Below are positions 52,335 to 60,462 of a stretch of DNA of 64,000 nt, piece after piece. The translations under genes and the position numbers were made by a program. The first letter of the stretch is position 1. Each line of letters opens with the position of its first letter. The stretch comes from Streptomyces europaeiscabiei (GTDB lineage Bacteria; Actinomycetota; Actinomycetes; Streptomycetales; Streptomycetaceae), in contig NZ_CP107841.1 of assembly GCF_036346855.1 (NCBI RefSeq), positions 7,692,001 to 7,756,000 on the forward strand. Direction: 5' to 3'. The notes beneath the pieces were generated by a model, which was not told the origin of the DNA, ran no database searches, and worked only from the letters and a program-made list of their open reading frames with translations.

Positions 52335-54106
52335 CGCGACTCCTTGTCGGCGGCTGTGGTGGCGGCTTCGGGCTCACGTTCGGGGCCCGGTCGTCCGTCG
52401 CGGCCGGCCGTCGGCTCGTCCTGCCGGGCCGGCTCGTCGTCGGGTGCCGTGGAGATGGGCGTCGGTGTGGGCGCCGGCGTCACCAGGCCCTGCTCCGCGA
52501 GTGCGTCCGGCAGGACGACGGTGAACTCCGCGCCGCCGCCCGGTGCCTCCGTGACCCGGGCGCTGCCCCCCTGCCGCTCGGCGAGCCGACGCACCAGACA
52601 GAGCCCGATGCCGCGCTCGCGATGGGCCGGCGGCGCCTTGGTCGACCAGCCCTCCGTGAAGATCAACTCCCGCTTGTCGGGCGGGACTCCGGGGCCGGTG
52701 TCGCGGACCCGGAGGATCGCCGTACGCCCCTCGGCGCGCAGATCGACCTCCACGCGCGCGTGCGGCGTACCCGCGACGGCGTCCAAGGCGTTGTCGACGA
52801 GGTTGCCGACGACGGTGACCAGCCCACGGGGGTCGATCAGCCGGTCCGGCAGCATCGTGCCGCCCGCGACCGACAGGGCCACTCCGCGCTCGGCCGCGAC
52901 CGTCGCCTTGCCGACCAGTACCGCGGCGAGCAGCGGATCGTGGATCTTCTCGGTGACCTGCTCGGCGGTCGCCCGATGGTCGCCGACCACCTCGCCGACG
53001 AAATCCACGGCCTCGTCGTACAGCTCCAGTTCGAGCAGGCCGAGGAGCGTGTGCATCCGGTTGGCGTGCTCGTGGTCCTGGGCACGCAGGGCATCCGTCA
53101 GACCGCGCGTGGAGTCGAGTTCGCGGCCGAGCTGCTCCAGCTCGGTGCGGTCGCGCAGGGTGGCGACGGCGCCACCGTCGTCGGTGGGCATGCGGTTGGC
53201 GACCAGCACGCGCTGACCGCGCACAGTCAGCAGATCGGTGCCCGTGACCCGGCCCGCCAGTACATCGGTCGTACGGCCGGGGCCGAGCGCGTCGTCGAGC
53301 GACCTGCCGACCGCCTCGTCGCCTATCCCGAGCAGCCGCCGCGCCTCGTCGTTCAGGAGGCGTACGTGCCCGGCGCGGTCCAGCGCGACCACGCCCTCCC
53401 GGATGCCGTGCAGCATCGCCTCGCGCTCCGCCAGCAGCCCCGCAATGTCGGAGAAGGCCAGGTCACGGGTCTGGCGGTGGACCCGCCGGGAGATCAGATA
53501 CGCGGCCAGCGCCCCGACGGCCATGGCTCCGCCGGCGTACGCGAGGAGCCCGGGGATCGCGTGGATGAGCCGGGCGCGCACATTGTCGTACTCGATGCCG
53601 ACCGAGACGGCGCCGACGATCTTCCCGTCGGCGTCACGCAGTGGCACCTTGCCCCGGGCGGAGCGCCCCAGCGTCCCCGAGTCGATCTCCATGACCTCGT
53701 TCCCGGCCAGGGCGCGGCGCGGGTCCGTCGAGACCAGCCCGCCGATCTCCGCCGGGTCGGGGTGCGACCAGCGCACCCCGACCCTGTCCATCACGACCAC
53801 GTACTCGGCTCCGCTGGCCTTCCGGATCCGCTCGGCCTCGACCTGAACGGGGCCGGTCACGGACGGTCGCGTCGACACCAGGTCCTGAGCGATCTGCGGC
53901 TGGACCGCAGTGGTCTGCGCGATCGCGAGGGCCCGGCGCATCGCCTGGTCGTCCAGCTGTTCGCTGAGCGGCGCGAGGAACAGCCCGGTCGCGAGGACGG
54001 CGACACCGGCGGCGATCGCCACCTGCATCAGCAGAACCTGCGAGAACGCCCGCCGCGGCATGCCGAGACGCAGGCGGCGTGCGGGGGGAGTGGGGCTCAT
54101 ACCCAT
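52331..54106 (-). CDS. Sensor histidine kinase, CitA/DcuS type
   Basis: 591-residue membrane kinase. TM1 is at about residues 22-46 and TM2 at about 186-206, enclosing an extracytoplasmic PAS-like sensor domain of around 140 residues. A cytoplasmic PAS follows (about 225-320). The phospho-accepting His345 sits in R-A-Q-D-H-E-H-A-N-R, as in SpoOB-type CitA kinases. The ATPase part has N-L-V-D-N-A-L-D-A and D-T-G-P-G-V-P. It should sense an extracellular organic acid such as citrate, a C4-dicarboxylate or acetate. The start is ATG 54106; ATG 54100 is equally possible. Next to an ActP-type symporter and citrate synthases, so a carbon-source sensor is likely. Confidence 0.9.
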   Translation of the reverse strand: MGMSPTPPARRLRLGMPRRAFSQVLLMQVAIAAGVAVLATGLFLAPLSEQLDDQAMRRALAIAQTTAVQPQIAQDLVSTRPSVTGPVQVEAERIRKASGAEYVVVMDRVGVRWSHPDPAEIGGLVSTDPRRALAGNEVMEIDSGTLGRSARGKVPLRDADGKIVGAVSVGIEYDNVRARLIHAIPGLLAYAGGAMAVGALAAYLISRRVHRQTRDLAFSDIAGLLAEREAMLHGIREGVVALDRAGHVRLLNDEARRLLGIGDEAVGRSLDDALGPGRTTDVLAGRVTGTDLLTVRGQRVLVANRMPTDDGGAVATLRDRTELEQLGRELDSTRGLTDALRAQDHEHANRMHTLLGLLELELYDEAVDFVGEVVGDHRATAEQVTEKIHDPLLAAVLVGKATVAAERGVALSVAGGTMLPDRLIDPRGLVTVVGNLVDNALDAVAGTPHARVEVDLRAEGRTAILRVRDTGPGVPPDKRELIFTEGWSTKAPPAHRERGIGLCLVRRLAERQGGSARVTEAPGGGAEFTVVLPDALAEQGLVTPAPTPTPISTAPDDEPARQDEPTAGRDGRPGPEREPEAATTAADKESR

Positions 54107-54211
54107 GAAGGTACGTGGACGGGGTGGTCCGGCCGTAGAGGGGTGTGGCAGGGATCTCAGGTGCGGGGTGTTTGTACGGCGACGGGACCAGGGTCGGGGC
54201 TGAGGCCGGGT

Positions 54212-54238
54212 GGCCTGTCGGCTCCGCCGTGACAGGCC
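54212..54238 (-). terminator. Hairpin after the ferredoxin-like gene
   Basis: ggcctgtc and gacaggcc form an 8-bp stem, 10 bp past the stop of the leftward gene at 54248. Confidence 0.5.
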
Positions 54239-54247
54239 GTCGGTCGG

Positions 54248-55186
54248 CTAGCGCGTGACCGCGGCCGGGGACAGCTCTCGTACGGTCAGCACGTCCATCC
54301 TCGCCGGGGAGCCCAGTGCGGAGCCGCAGCTCTCCGGGCGGGGCGGCTGGGCGGCGCCCTGGGAGACGGCGACGGTCCAGCGGCGGCCGTCTGTGTGGGC
54401 GACGGTCACGTCCCAGTGGGGCGCCGAGCCCGCCGTGCGGAGCACGGTGAGCGAGTCGGCCGCGTCCTCGCCCGTCTCCGTACGCACCGCCAGCTCCGCC
54501 GCCTGCCCGGGGCGCTTCCAAGCGGAGCTCCCGCGGCACCCCTCGGTGACGACGCGGCCTTCCCGCACGCCTTGGAGGACCTCCTTGACGTGGTGGGCCT
54601 CGGCGCGGCCGTAGATGTAGCCGAAGGGCAGCACGAGCACGGTGGGCGAGAAGCGGTGACCGCCCAGATGGGTGACCTCCCAGGTGCCCTCGACTCCGGA
54701 GGCGGCCAGTTCGGCGGCGAGCGGCCGGCCGAGGAGCGCGCAGCAGCGGTCGCGCTTGCCGTTGGTGCAGACGAGCGCGAGGGGGGCGCCGGTGTGGGGC
54801 CGACCCCGCAGAGCCGTCCCGAAGGTGCGGTGGTCGCCCCTGCCGAGGGCGGTGAGGTCGAGGTCGAGCAGCTGCTCGGGATCGGTCGTCGTGGCGCTGT
54901 GCAGCCACACGTTCCCGGGCACGGTGTGGGCGACGTACACGCGGCGCTCGCGGACCTCGCGGCAGTCCGCGTGGCGGCCGGGGCGCCGGATGAGCGCCAC
55001 GCGTACGCCGGTGCCCTCCGCCGCGGTTTCGAGGGCGCGGCCGATTGCGGGGTCCAGGTGGCTCGACGTGAGCGCCTTGACGCCCCAGGGGCCGGGTTGT
55101 TCCAGCAGCAGCCATGTCCTCGCCGTGGCGGCGGTCCCCGCGAGAGGCTCGCCGAGGTGTCGGGACGCGGAGGTGCACGTACTCAC
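54248..55186 (-). CDS. Sucrase/ferredoxin-like thioredoxin-fold protein, iron-box controlled
   Basis: 312-residue protein of the Suc_Fer-like group. Family marks are the C-T-N-G-K-R-D-R-C-C cysteine cluster (with a nearby upstream L-V) and the W-E-V-T-H-L-G-G-H-R-F-S-P-T-V-L-V-L-P motif, which together suggest a thioredoxin-like [2Fe-2S]-type site. Enzymatic role is unknown. The GTG 55186 start is preceded almost immediately by an iron box, and TAGGCT on the minus strand sits seven bases from it like a -10, so the mRNA is probably leaderless and repressed by DmdR1 when iron is plentiful. Confidence 0.82.
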   Translation of the reverse strand: MSTCTSASRHLGEPLAGTAATARTWLLLEQPGPWGVKALTSSHLDPAIGRALETAAEGTGVRVALIRRPGRHADCREVRERRVYVAHTVPGNVWLHSATTTDPEQLLDLDLTALGRGDHRTFGTALRGRPHTGAPLALVCTNGKRDRCCALLGRPLAAELAASGVEGTWEVTHLGGHRFSPTVLVLPFGYIYGRAEAHHVKEVLQGVREGRVVTEGCRGSSAWKRPGQAAELAVRTETGEDAADSLTVLRTAGSAPHWDVTVAHTDGRRWTVAVSQGAAQPPRPESCGSALGSPARMDVLTVRELSPAAVTR

Positions 55187-55205
55187 AGAGGTGAGCCTAA
55201 CCTGA
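55187..55205 (-). promoter_or_regulatory. Iron box (DmdR/IdeR operator)
   Basis: AGAGGTGAGCCTAACCTGA matches 15 of 19 positions of the palindromic iron box TTAGGTTAGCCTAACCTAA. It abuts the start codon of the ferredoxin-like gene and overlaps its likely -10. Confidence 0.75.
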
Positions 55206-55315
55206 CTTGGGCGCGAGCGAATTCCGGCCGGGCCGAAGGGGTGCGAACAGGGTCCACAAGGGGTGCATTCGGGACCCGGGGCGTCGTGGAGAGCGGGCGA
55301 GGAGGCGGCGAACGC

Positions 55316-56596
55316 TCACTCCGGGAGCGGTTGGGGCGGCCGCGCCCCCACGTACTGGCCGCTCGGGCGCATGCGCAGCGGACGCTCCCCGTACTCCTCC
55401 AGGGTGTGGGCGATCCAGCCCGCCGTGCGGGCCACGGCGAAGACCGTCTCGCCCGCGGCCGAGGGCATGCCGAAGGAGGTGGTGAGGACCGCGAGGGCCA
55501 GGTCGACATTGGCGTGCAGCGGTGTGTGGCGGGCGGTGGTCGCCACGATGTCGCGGGCGGCCGCGAGGGCCGGTTCCGCGTGGGGGATGTCCTCCAGGAG
55601 TGCGAACAGGGCACGCGCGCGTGGATCCTCGCCCGCGTAGAGGCGATGGCCGAGCCCGGGGATGCTGCGGCCGGCACGCAGTTCGTCCGCGATCACGGGG
55701 GCCGCGCTGCCGTGGTCCAGTACGTCGAGGAGCAGCCGGTGGGCGAGCGAGCCTGCCGCGCCGTGCAATGGGCCTTCGAGGGCGCCGAGACCGGCCGAGA
55801 CGGCCGCGTACGCGTGGGCGCGGGCCGACGCGGCGACGCGGACTGCGAGCGTGGAGGCGGCCAGGTCATGGTCGACGAGCAGGCCGAGCGCCGTGTCCAG
55901 GACGCGCAGCGACGCCTCGTCGGGGGTACGGCCGCTGAGCCGGGCCCACAGACGGCCGGCGAGCGGGCCCGAGTCGCGGTGGGAGCGCAGGACCGGTGGG
56001 AGGGCGGCGACGAGGGTGGGAATGAGGGTACGCGCGGTGCCGAGGACCGCTTCCTCGGAGAGGTCGAAGCGCAGCGGGTCCGCCGCCGAGGCGGCGATCG
56101 CGGCCACCCGCAGCCGGTCTAGAGGGCCGGTGTGCTCCGGCAGCGCGTCGACCGCCCGGCGGGCGGCGGTGACGGATGCCTTCGGGGCGGTGAACGTCAC
56201 GCCGGGCCGCAACTTGCCGGTCCACAGCCACTCGGCGACCTCTTCGTAGGAGTGGCGCGCGGCGAGTTCGGTCGCGTCGACCCCGCGGAAGTAGTAGCGG
56301 TCCTTCTCGATGAGAGTGAGCCGGGTACGGACGGCGAACTCGCCTCCCGTGGCCGGACTCCCGCTGCTTTCCCGCCTGTTGCGCCGCGCGAGCGCCGCCA
56401 CCTCCTCGGCGTCGAACGTGCTTCCGCGCCCTGCGGGATCTCGCACGCTGCTGAGCTGCCCGCGGCTCACATACGCGTACACGGTCTCCGGTTTCACACC
56501 GAGCGACTCGGCGGTCTCCCTGGTGCTGAGCCGTCGGCCGGCGCGGGCGGGGCCGGTCGCCGGCCCCGCCGATTCTCGATCGCCTTGCTCCTCCAT
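55316..56596 (-). CDS. Citrate synthase with an N-terminal helix-turn-helix domain
   Basis: 426-residue protein. Residues 23-75 form a MerR/excisionase-like DNA-binding domain (L-S-T-R-E-T-A-E-S-L-G-V-K-P-E-T-V-Y-A-Y) with a wing (G-R-G-S-T-F-D-A-E-E-V). The rest is a citrate synthase with the expected catalytic-site motifs: G-P-L-H-G-A-A-G, L-G-H-R-L-Y and L-H-A-N-V-D-L. So it appears to be an enzyme able to bind DNA. A perfect palindrome lies 28 bp upstream of its start. ATG 56596 is preferred over ATG 56635 because the latter would put the operator inside the gene. It is divergent from a second citrate synthase gene. Activity could be with propionyl-CoA as well as acetyl-CoA. Confidence 0.88.
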   Translation of the reverse strand: MEEQGDRESAGPATGPARAGRRLSTRETAESLGVKPETVYAYVSRGQLSSVRDPAGRGSTFDAEEVAALARRNRRESSGSPATGGEFAVRTRLTLIEKDRYYFRGVDATELAARHSYEEVAEWLWTGKLRPGVTFTAPKASVTAARRAVDALPEHTGPLDRLRVAAIAASAADPLRFDLSEEAVLGTARTLIPTLVAALPPVLRSHRDSGPLAGRLWARLSGRTPDEASLRVLDTALGLLVDHDLAASTLAVRVAASARAHAYAAVSAGLGALEGPLHGAAGSLAHRLLLDVLDHGSAAPVIADELRAGRSIPGLGHRLYAGEDPRARALFALLEDIPHAEPALAAARDIVATTARHTPLHANVDLALAVLTTSFGMPSAAGETVFAVARTAGWIAHTLEEYGERPLRMRPSGQYVGARPPQPLPE

Positions 56597-56623
56597 GGAC
56601 GCCACCGTATCCGCATGGACGGC

Positions 56624-56642
56624 ATATTGATTCAATCAATAT
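56624..56642. promoter_or_regulatory. 19-bp perfect palindrome between the two citrate synthase genes
   Basis: ATATTGATTCAATCAATAT is exactly self-complementary around its central C. A near-copy, GGGATTCAATCAAG, is centred 21 bp to the right at 56654, and a further GAATCAAG lies at 56673-56680. The spacing of two helical turns suggests cooperative binding. Confidence 0.85.
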
Positions 56643-56694
56643 TGACAGGGATTCAATCAAGCATGGACAGTCGAATCAAGTTCAAGGAGGAGAC

Positions 56695-57862
56695 ATGCTG
56701 ATCAACCGGGTCGCAACCACCCCCGTCGACGTCCCGCGCGGACTCGCGGGCGTCGTCGTCACCGACACCTCATTGGGTGACGTCAGGGGGCAGGAGGGCT
56801 TCTACCACTACCGCCAGTACTCGGCCGTCGAACTCGCGCGGACCCGTGACTTCGAGGACGTCTGGCACCTGATGGTCCACGGCGAACTGCCGGACGTGGC
56901 ACGGCGGACCGCGTTCGCCGTGCCACGTCCGGCCCCTGCGCAGGCTGCCCGACGACGTACAGGCCGCACTGCCCGCGATCGCGACGGCGAGCGCCCGCTC
57001 GGGCCCGCTGTCCGGTCTCCGTACCGCCCTGTCGCTGTTCGGCGCGTCCAAGGGCTTCCGGCCGGTGTACGACCTCGACGCGGACCGCCGCAGGGCGGAC
57101 GCGCTGGCCGCGTCGGCGGCGGTGCCGACCCTGCTCACGGCGCTGTACCGCCTGGGGCAGGGGTTGGACCCGATCGAGCCGCGGGACGACCTTCCGTACG
57201 CCGCGAACTACCTGTACATGTTGACCGGTTCGGAACCGGACACCCTCCGGGCGCGGGCGGTCGAGCAATACTTGATCTCAACCATTGACCACGGATTCAA
57301 CGCATCAACATTCACGGCACGAGTCATCGCGTCGACGGGCGCGGACGTGGCCGCGTGCCTCGTGGGCGCCGTGGGTGCCCTCTCCGGCCCCCTCCACGGC
57401 GGTGCGCCGAGCCGCGCCCTGGACACCCTCGATGTCATCGGCACCCCCGATCGCATCGACACCTGGATCCGTGAACGTGTCCACGCCGGTGACCGCATCA
57501 TGGGCTTCGGTCACCCCGTGTACCGCACCGAGGACCCTCGCTCCCGCATGCTTCGCGGCATCGCGGAGCAGTTCGGTGGCCCTCGGGTCGCCTTCGCGGT
57601 GGAGGTGGAACGCCAGGTCGAGTCGATCCTCGCCGAGCTGAAGCCCGGTCGCGCCCTGCACACCAATGTCGAGTTCTACGCCGGCGTCGTCATGGAACTC
57701 TGTGGTCTGCCCCGTGAGATGTTCACCCCGACCTTCGCGGCCGCCCGCGCCGTCGGCTGGAGCGCCAACATCCTCGAACAGGCGGAGGACTCGAAGATCA
57801 TTCGTCCGGCGGCGCGGTATGTGGGGCCGGGCGCGCCGGTGGCGGTGCCTGCGGCGGTCTGA
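56695..57862 (+). pseudogene. Second citrate synthase, frameshifted
   Basis: Two reading frames together encode a citrate synthase of about 388 residues, but a one-base shift splits them. Frame 1 gives residues to H-G-E-L-P-D-V-A-R-R-T-A-F-A (to about 56918). From about 56925 frame 2 continues with P-L-R-R-L-P-D-D-V-Q-A-A-L-P-A-I, then G-P-L-H-G-G-A, G-F-G-H-P-V-Y-R and H-T-N-V-E-F to the stop at 57862. The downstream part alone has good codon bias. Either an extra base arose in the gtgcca or gccccctg region, or there is a sequencing error there, or frameshifting is programmed. Without correction the enzyme lacks its C-terminal catalytic half. ATG 56695 follows AAGGAGGAG. Confidence 0.85.
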
Positions 57863-57872
57863 GACATACGTG

Positions 57873-57901
57873 AGGCCCGGTGCCGTTCTGGCGCCGGGCC
57901 T
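57873..57901 (+). terminator. Terminator after the second citrate synthase
   Basis: aggcccggtgcc and ggcgccgggcct form a 12-bp stem with one G-U pair around a 5-base loop, directly after the stop. Confidence 0.8.
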
Positions 57902-58038
57902 GGCGTCGGAGTGCCGAGCGAGGTCCGGGGTGTTGCGCCGCTCAGCAGAAAGGCCCCGGGCCGCTCAGCGATCGCAGGCGGCGGGGCGGTACAGCACGGA
58001 ACGAGTCAGGGGTGGACTCGCTGCCCGTCGGGTGGGCG

Positions 58039-58275
58039 TCAGGCGTCGGGGATCTCAGCCTTGGCGCGAAGCAGCGTCTCTCTGCTGATGACCACGATGC
58101 GCTCGTGGTCCCCGCGCGCGGCATCAGCGGGGAGCTCGCTGTCGAGCGTCGCTGTGGCCTCCGTCCCGATCACGGCGAAGTTGCCGTTATTGAGCTCGAA
58201 GATGTCGGGGCACGTCTCCCCGGACAAGCTGCCTCGTTCGCGTGGGGACGCGCCAATGCGGCGCACGATTCTCAA
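58039..58275 (-). CDS. Small conserved protein (R-I-V-R-R-I-G type)
   Basis: 78-residue protein from TTG 58275 (or GTG 58266), beginning M-R-I-V-R-R-I-G. It has C-P-D-I-F-E-L and N-F-A-V-I-G-T-E-A-T, and ends R-I-V-V-I-S-R-E-T-L-L-R-A-K. I recall similar unnamed small proteins encoded near regulatory genes in many streptomycetes, but no function is known to me. It is a soluble mixed alpha/beta protein with one cysteine. It lies downstream of the DUF6082 gene on the same strand and may be cotranscribed. The start is uncertain, as the frame is open to 58461. Confidence 0.65.
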   Translation of the reverse strand: MRIVRRIGASPRERGSLSGETCPDIFELNNGNFAVIGTEATATLDSELPADAARGDHERIVVISRETLLRAKAEIPDA

Positions 58276-58399
58276 TGGGGATCCCGGTCCTCGCGTGTCG
58301 TTGGTGACTGGCGGGGACAGGCTAGCCGAGGCCGAGTGCCCCGAATGGTGAAGGGTTACGCCAACTGGTCGCTCGACAGAGGGCGTTGACCTTGTCGTC

Positions 58400-58957
58400 T
58401 CAAGGGTTCGGCTCGGCGGGGGGTTCACCCACGACCCACCACCGCTCGGTGTCGGCTTCATCCAAATCGTGGATGAGCGCGTCCATCATTTGACCCACGC
58501 GTGCTTCTTCCGAGTCTTCTTTGAGGCTTGCCCGGTGGTGGCGTGTGGCGTCCCAATAGTCGCGAAAGACGGCGCTCTGGCAGATCACCCGAAGGTGCCC
58601 GTGGAGCTCCTCCCAGTTGACGACGCCGACGCGATACGCGAGCAGTGCGTTGGTGTACATCGCGTTGGCGAAGAGGTATTGGCGTCGCCGGGGCGGATCC
58701 ACTTCGTCGACGGTGCTCAGCACCTCGGCGAGGTCCGGGTCGTCGAGGGCCTTGTCGAGGAGGTAGGCCTGCAGGCGCTGCTGCTCCGCGAGCCTCGCGT
58801 CCCGGCCGGTGGTCCGCTCTACGCGGGTGACCCGCAGCCGCAGTTGTTCGAGTCGGCGCTGCTGGGCGGCCAGGACGAAGAGAACCCCGGCCGCGCATGC
58901 GAGCCCCGCCGTGGCGGCGGAGCTCCACCTCCGTGGTTCAAATTTCTGTGTGGCCAT
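58400..58957 (-). CDS. DUF6082 family membrane-anchored protein
   Basis: 185-residue protein. One membrane helix near the N terminus (about residues 15-33, A-A-T-A-G-L-A-C-A-A-G-V-L-F-V-L-A-A) precedes a long charged helical region (residues 34-75, likely coiled) and a conserved domain (R-R-Q-Y-L-F-A-N-A-M-Y-T-N-A-L-L). I recognise it as DUF6082, a streptomycete family of unknown function. It ends 125 bp before the small protein gene at 58039-58275. Confidence 0.75.
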   Translation of the reverse strand: MATQKFEPRRWSSAATAGLACAAGVLFVLAAQQRRLEQLRLRVTRVERTTGRDARLAEQQRLQAYLLDKALDDPDLAEVLSTVDEVDPPRRRQYLFANAMYTNALLAYRVGVVNWEELHGHLRVICQSAVFRDYWDATRHHRASLKEDSEEARVGQMMDALIHDLDEADTERWWVVGEPPAEPNP

Positions 58958-59327
58958 GTCAACCCCCGGTTCGGGCGGCCGTCCGCCGGCCGTCGGGTGC
59001 GGGGCGACGGGATGGGGACCGGCGAGCGGTGGGCGGCGCTTGCCGCCTCAGTGTCGCCGAGCAGCGCTGGTCGGCTGGGAGGCGGAGAGGAGGCGCACGG
59101 AGGGATGTGCGGGTCGCGCGAACCGGCGCCATGCCCAACGTGTGCCCCGCGGGCGCCGCTAACAATCGTTCACTCCACGGGGCGTTCGCCCCCACTCGTA
59201 TCCTGGGGCAGCATTCAATGGGCGTGCGAGAGCTGCGGCGTTCCGGTGAGAGCCGGTCCACGAGCCGGCCTCGTGCGGTGGTCGGCCGTGAGCCGGCGCA
59301 CGCAACGGTGTGAGAGAGGGCGCGTTG
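58958..59327. other. 370-bp divergent intergenic region before the CobW gene
   Basis: Separates the DUF6082 gene and the CobW-type gene and must hold both promoters. A TATCCT near 59200 is a possible -10. I looked for a Zur box (TGAAAATGATTTTCA-like) and found none. No other feature was recognised. Confidence 0.4.
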
Positions 59328-60452
59328 TTGAGTCAGTCGAGCCAGGCGTCGGGTCCGAGTCCGCTGGGTTCGCGGCAGATCCCGGTCGTCGTCCTCGCCG
59401 GATTCCTCGGTTCCGGCAAGACCACCCTGCTCAATCACCTCCTCCACCGCAGCGGTGGCAGCCGTATCGGTGCCGTCGTCAATGACTTCGGGGCGATCGA
59501 GATCGACGCGATGGCGGTGGCCGGGGCGCTCGGGGACTCCACCGTGTCGCTGGGCAACGGGTGTCTGTGCTGTGCCGTCGATGTCAGTGAGCTGGATGTC
59601 TATCTGGAGCGGCTGGCCGAGCCGTCCGCCGGGATCGATGTCATCGTCATCGAGGCGAGTGGTCTCGCCGAGCCGCAGGAGCTCGTGCGGATGGTCCTCG
59701 CCAGCGAGAATCCCCGGGTGGTGTACGGCGGGCTCGTCGAAGTCGTGGACGCGGCCGAGTTCCCGGAGACCCGGCAGCGGCACCCCGAGATCGACCGGCA
59801 TCTGGCCATCGCCGACCTCGTGGTCGTCAACAAGCTCGACCGGGCGGAGGACGGGGAGCGCGTCCTGGCGCTCGTCCGGTCGCTCGGTGACCGTGCGGCC
59901 GTCGTGCCCGCCACCTACGGGCGGATCGATCCCGAACTCCTCTTCGACTGCCGGCCCTCCGAGGAGCGCATCGGGCAGCTCTCCTTCGACGATCTCCATC
60001 GACACGACCACGACGGGGAGGAGGGCGCTCACTCCGGGCATCTGCACACCGGCTACGACAGCGTCGCCTTCGTCTCCGACCTCCCGATGAACCCCCGGCG
60101 GCTCATGGACTTCCTCGACGGCAGATCCGAGGGGCTCTACCGCGTCAAGGGGTACGTCGACTTCGGGCCGTGCGACGTCCGGAACCGTTACGCCGTGCAC
60201 GCCGTCGGGCGGTTCCTGCGGTTCTACCCCGAGCCCTGGGCGGACGGTGACGAGCCACGGCTCAGCCAGCTCGTGCTCATCGGGGCGGGGATCGACGGCA
60301 CGGCCCTGAGCAAGGAGTTGGAGGCGTGCAAGGACGACGCCCCACACGCCGACGAGCACGGCATGTGGGGCGTCCTGCGCTACGTACGGGAAGCGGAGGC
60401 CGAGGAACCCGACGAGCCCGACGGTCCCCCGGCCTCCTACGACAGCCTCTGA
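59328..60452 (+). CDS. CobW/COG0523-type P-loop GTPase (metal chaperone-like)
   Basis: 374-residue G3E-family GTPase. Walker A is G-F-L-G-S-G-K-T-T (about residues 25-33), followed by the metal-binding C-x-C-C motif (Cys79, Cys81, Cys82) in G-N-G-C-L-C-C, and N-K-L-D (G4). A His-rich loop (H-R-H-D-H-D ... H-S-G-H-L-H) and the C-terminal CobW_C domain follow. The family delivers zinc or cobalt to client enzymes. TTG 59328 is favoured since GAGAGGG ends seven bases before; GTG 59310 or TTG 59325 are less well placed. No Zur box was found upstream. It ends 10 bp from the convergent parC stop. Confidence 0.9.
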   Translation: MSQSSQASGPSPLGSRQIPVVVLAGFLGSGKTTLLNHLLHRSGGSRIGAVVNDFGAIEIDAMAVAGALGDSTVSLGNGCLCCAVDVSELDVYLERLAEPSAGIDVIVIEASGLAEPQELVRMVLASENPRVVYGGLVEVVDAAEFPETRQRHPEIDRHLAIADLVVVNKLDRAEDGERVLALVRSLGDRAAVVPATYGRIDPELLFDCRPSEERIGQLSFDDLHRHDHDGEEGAHSGHLHTGYDSVAFVSDLPMNPRRLMDFLDGRSEGLYRVKGYVDFGPCDVRNRYAVHAVGRFLRFYPEPWADGDEPRLSQLVLIGAGIDGTALSKELEACKDDAPHADEHGMWGVLRYVREAEAEEPDEPDGPPASYDSL

Positions 60453-60462
60453 GGCCTCCGGC

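Noticed and set aside
58039..58461. Longer 140-codon version of the small protein
   Set aside because: The first 62 codons lack a plausible ribosome site and overlap the DUF6082 stop region; the conserved part starts at M-R-I-V-R-R.
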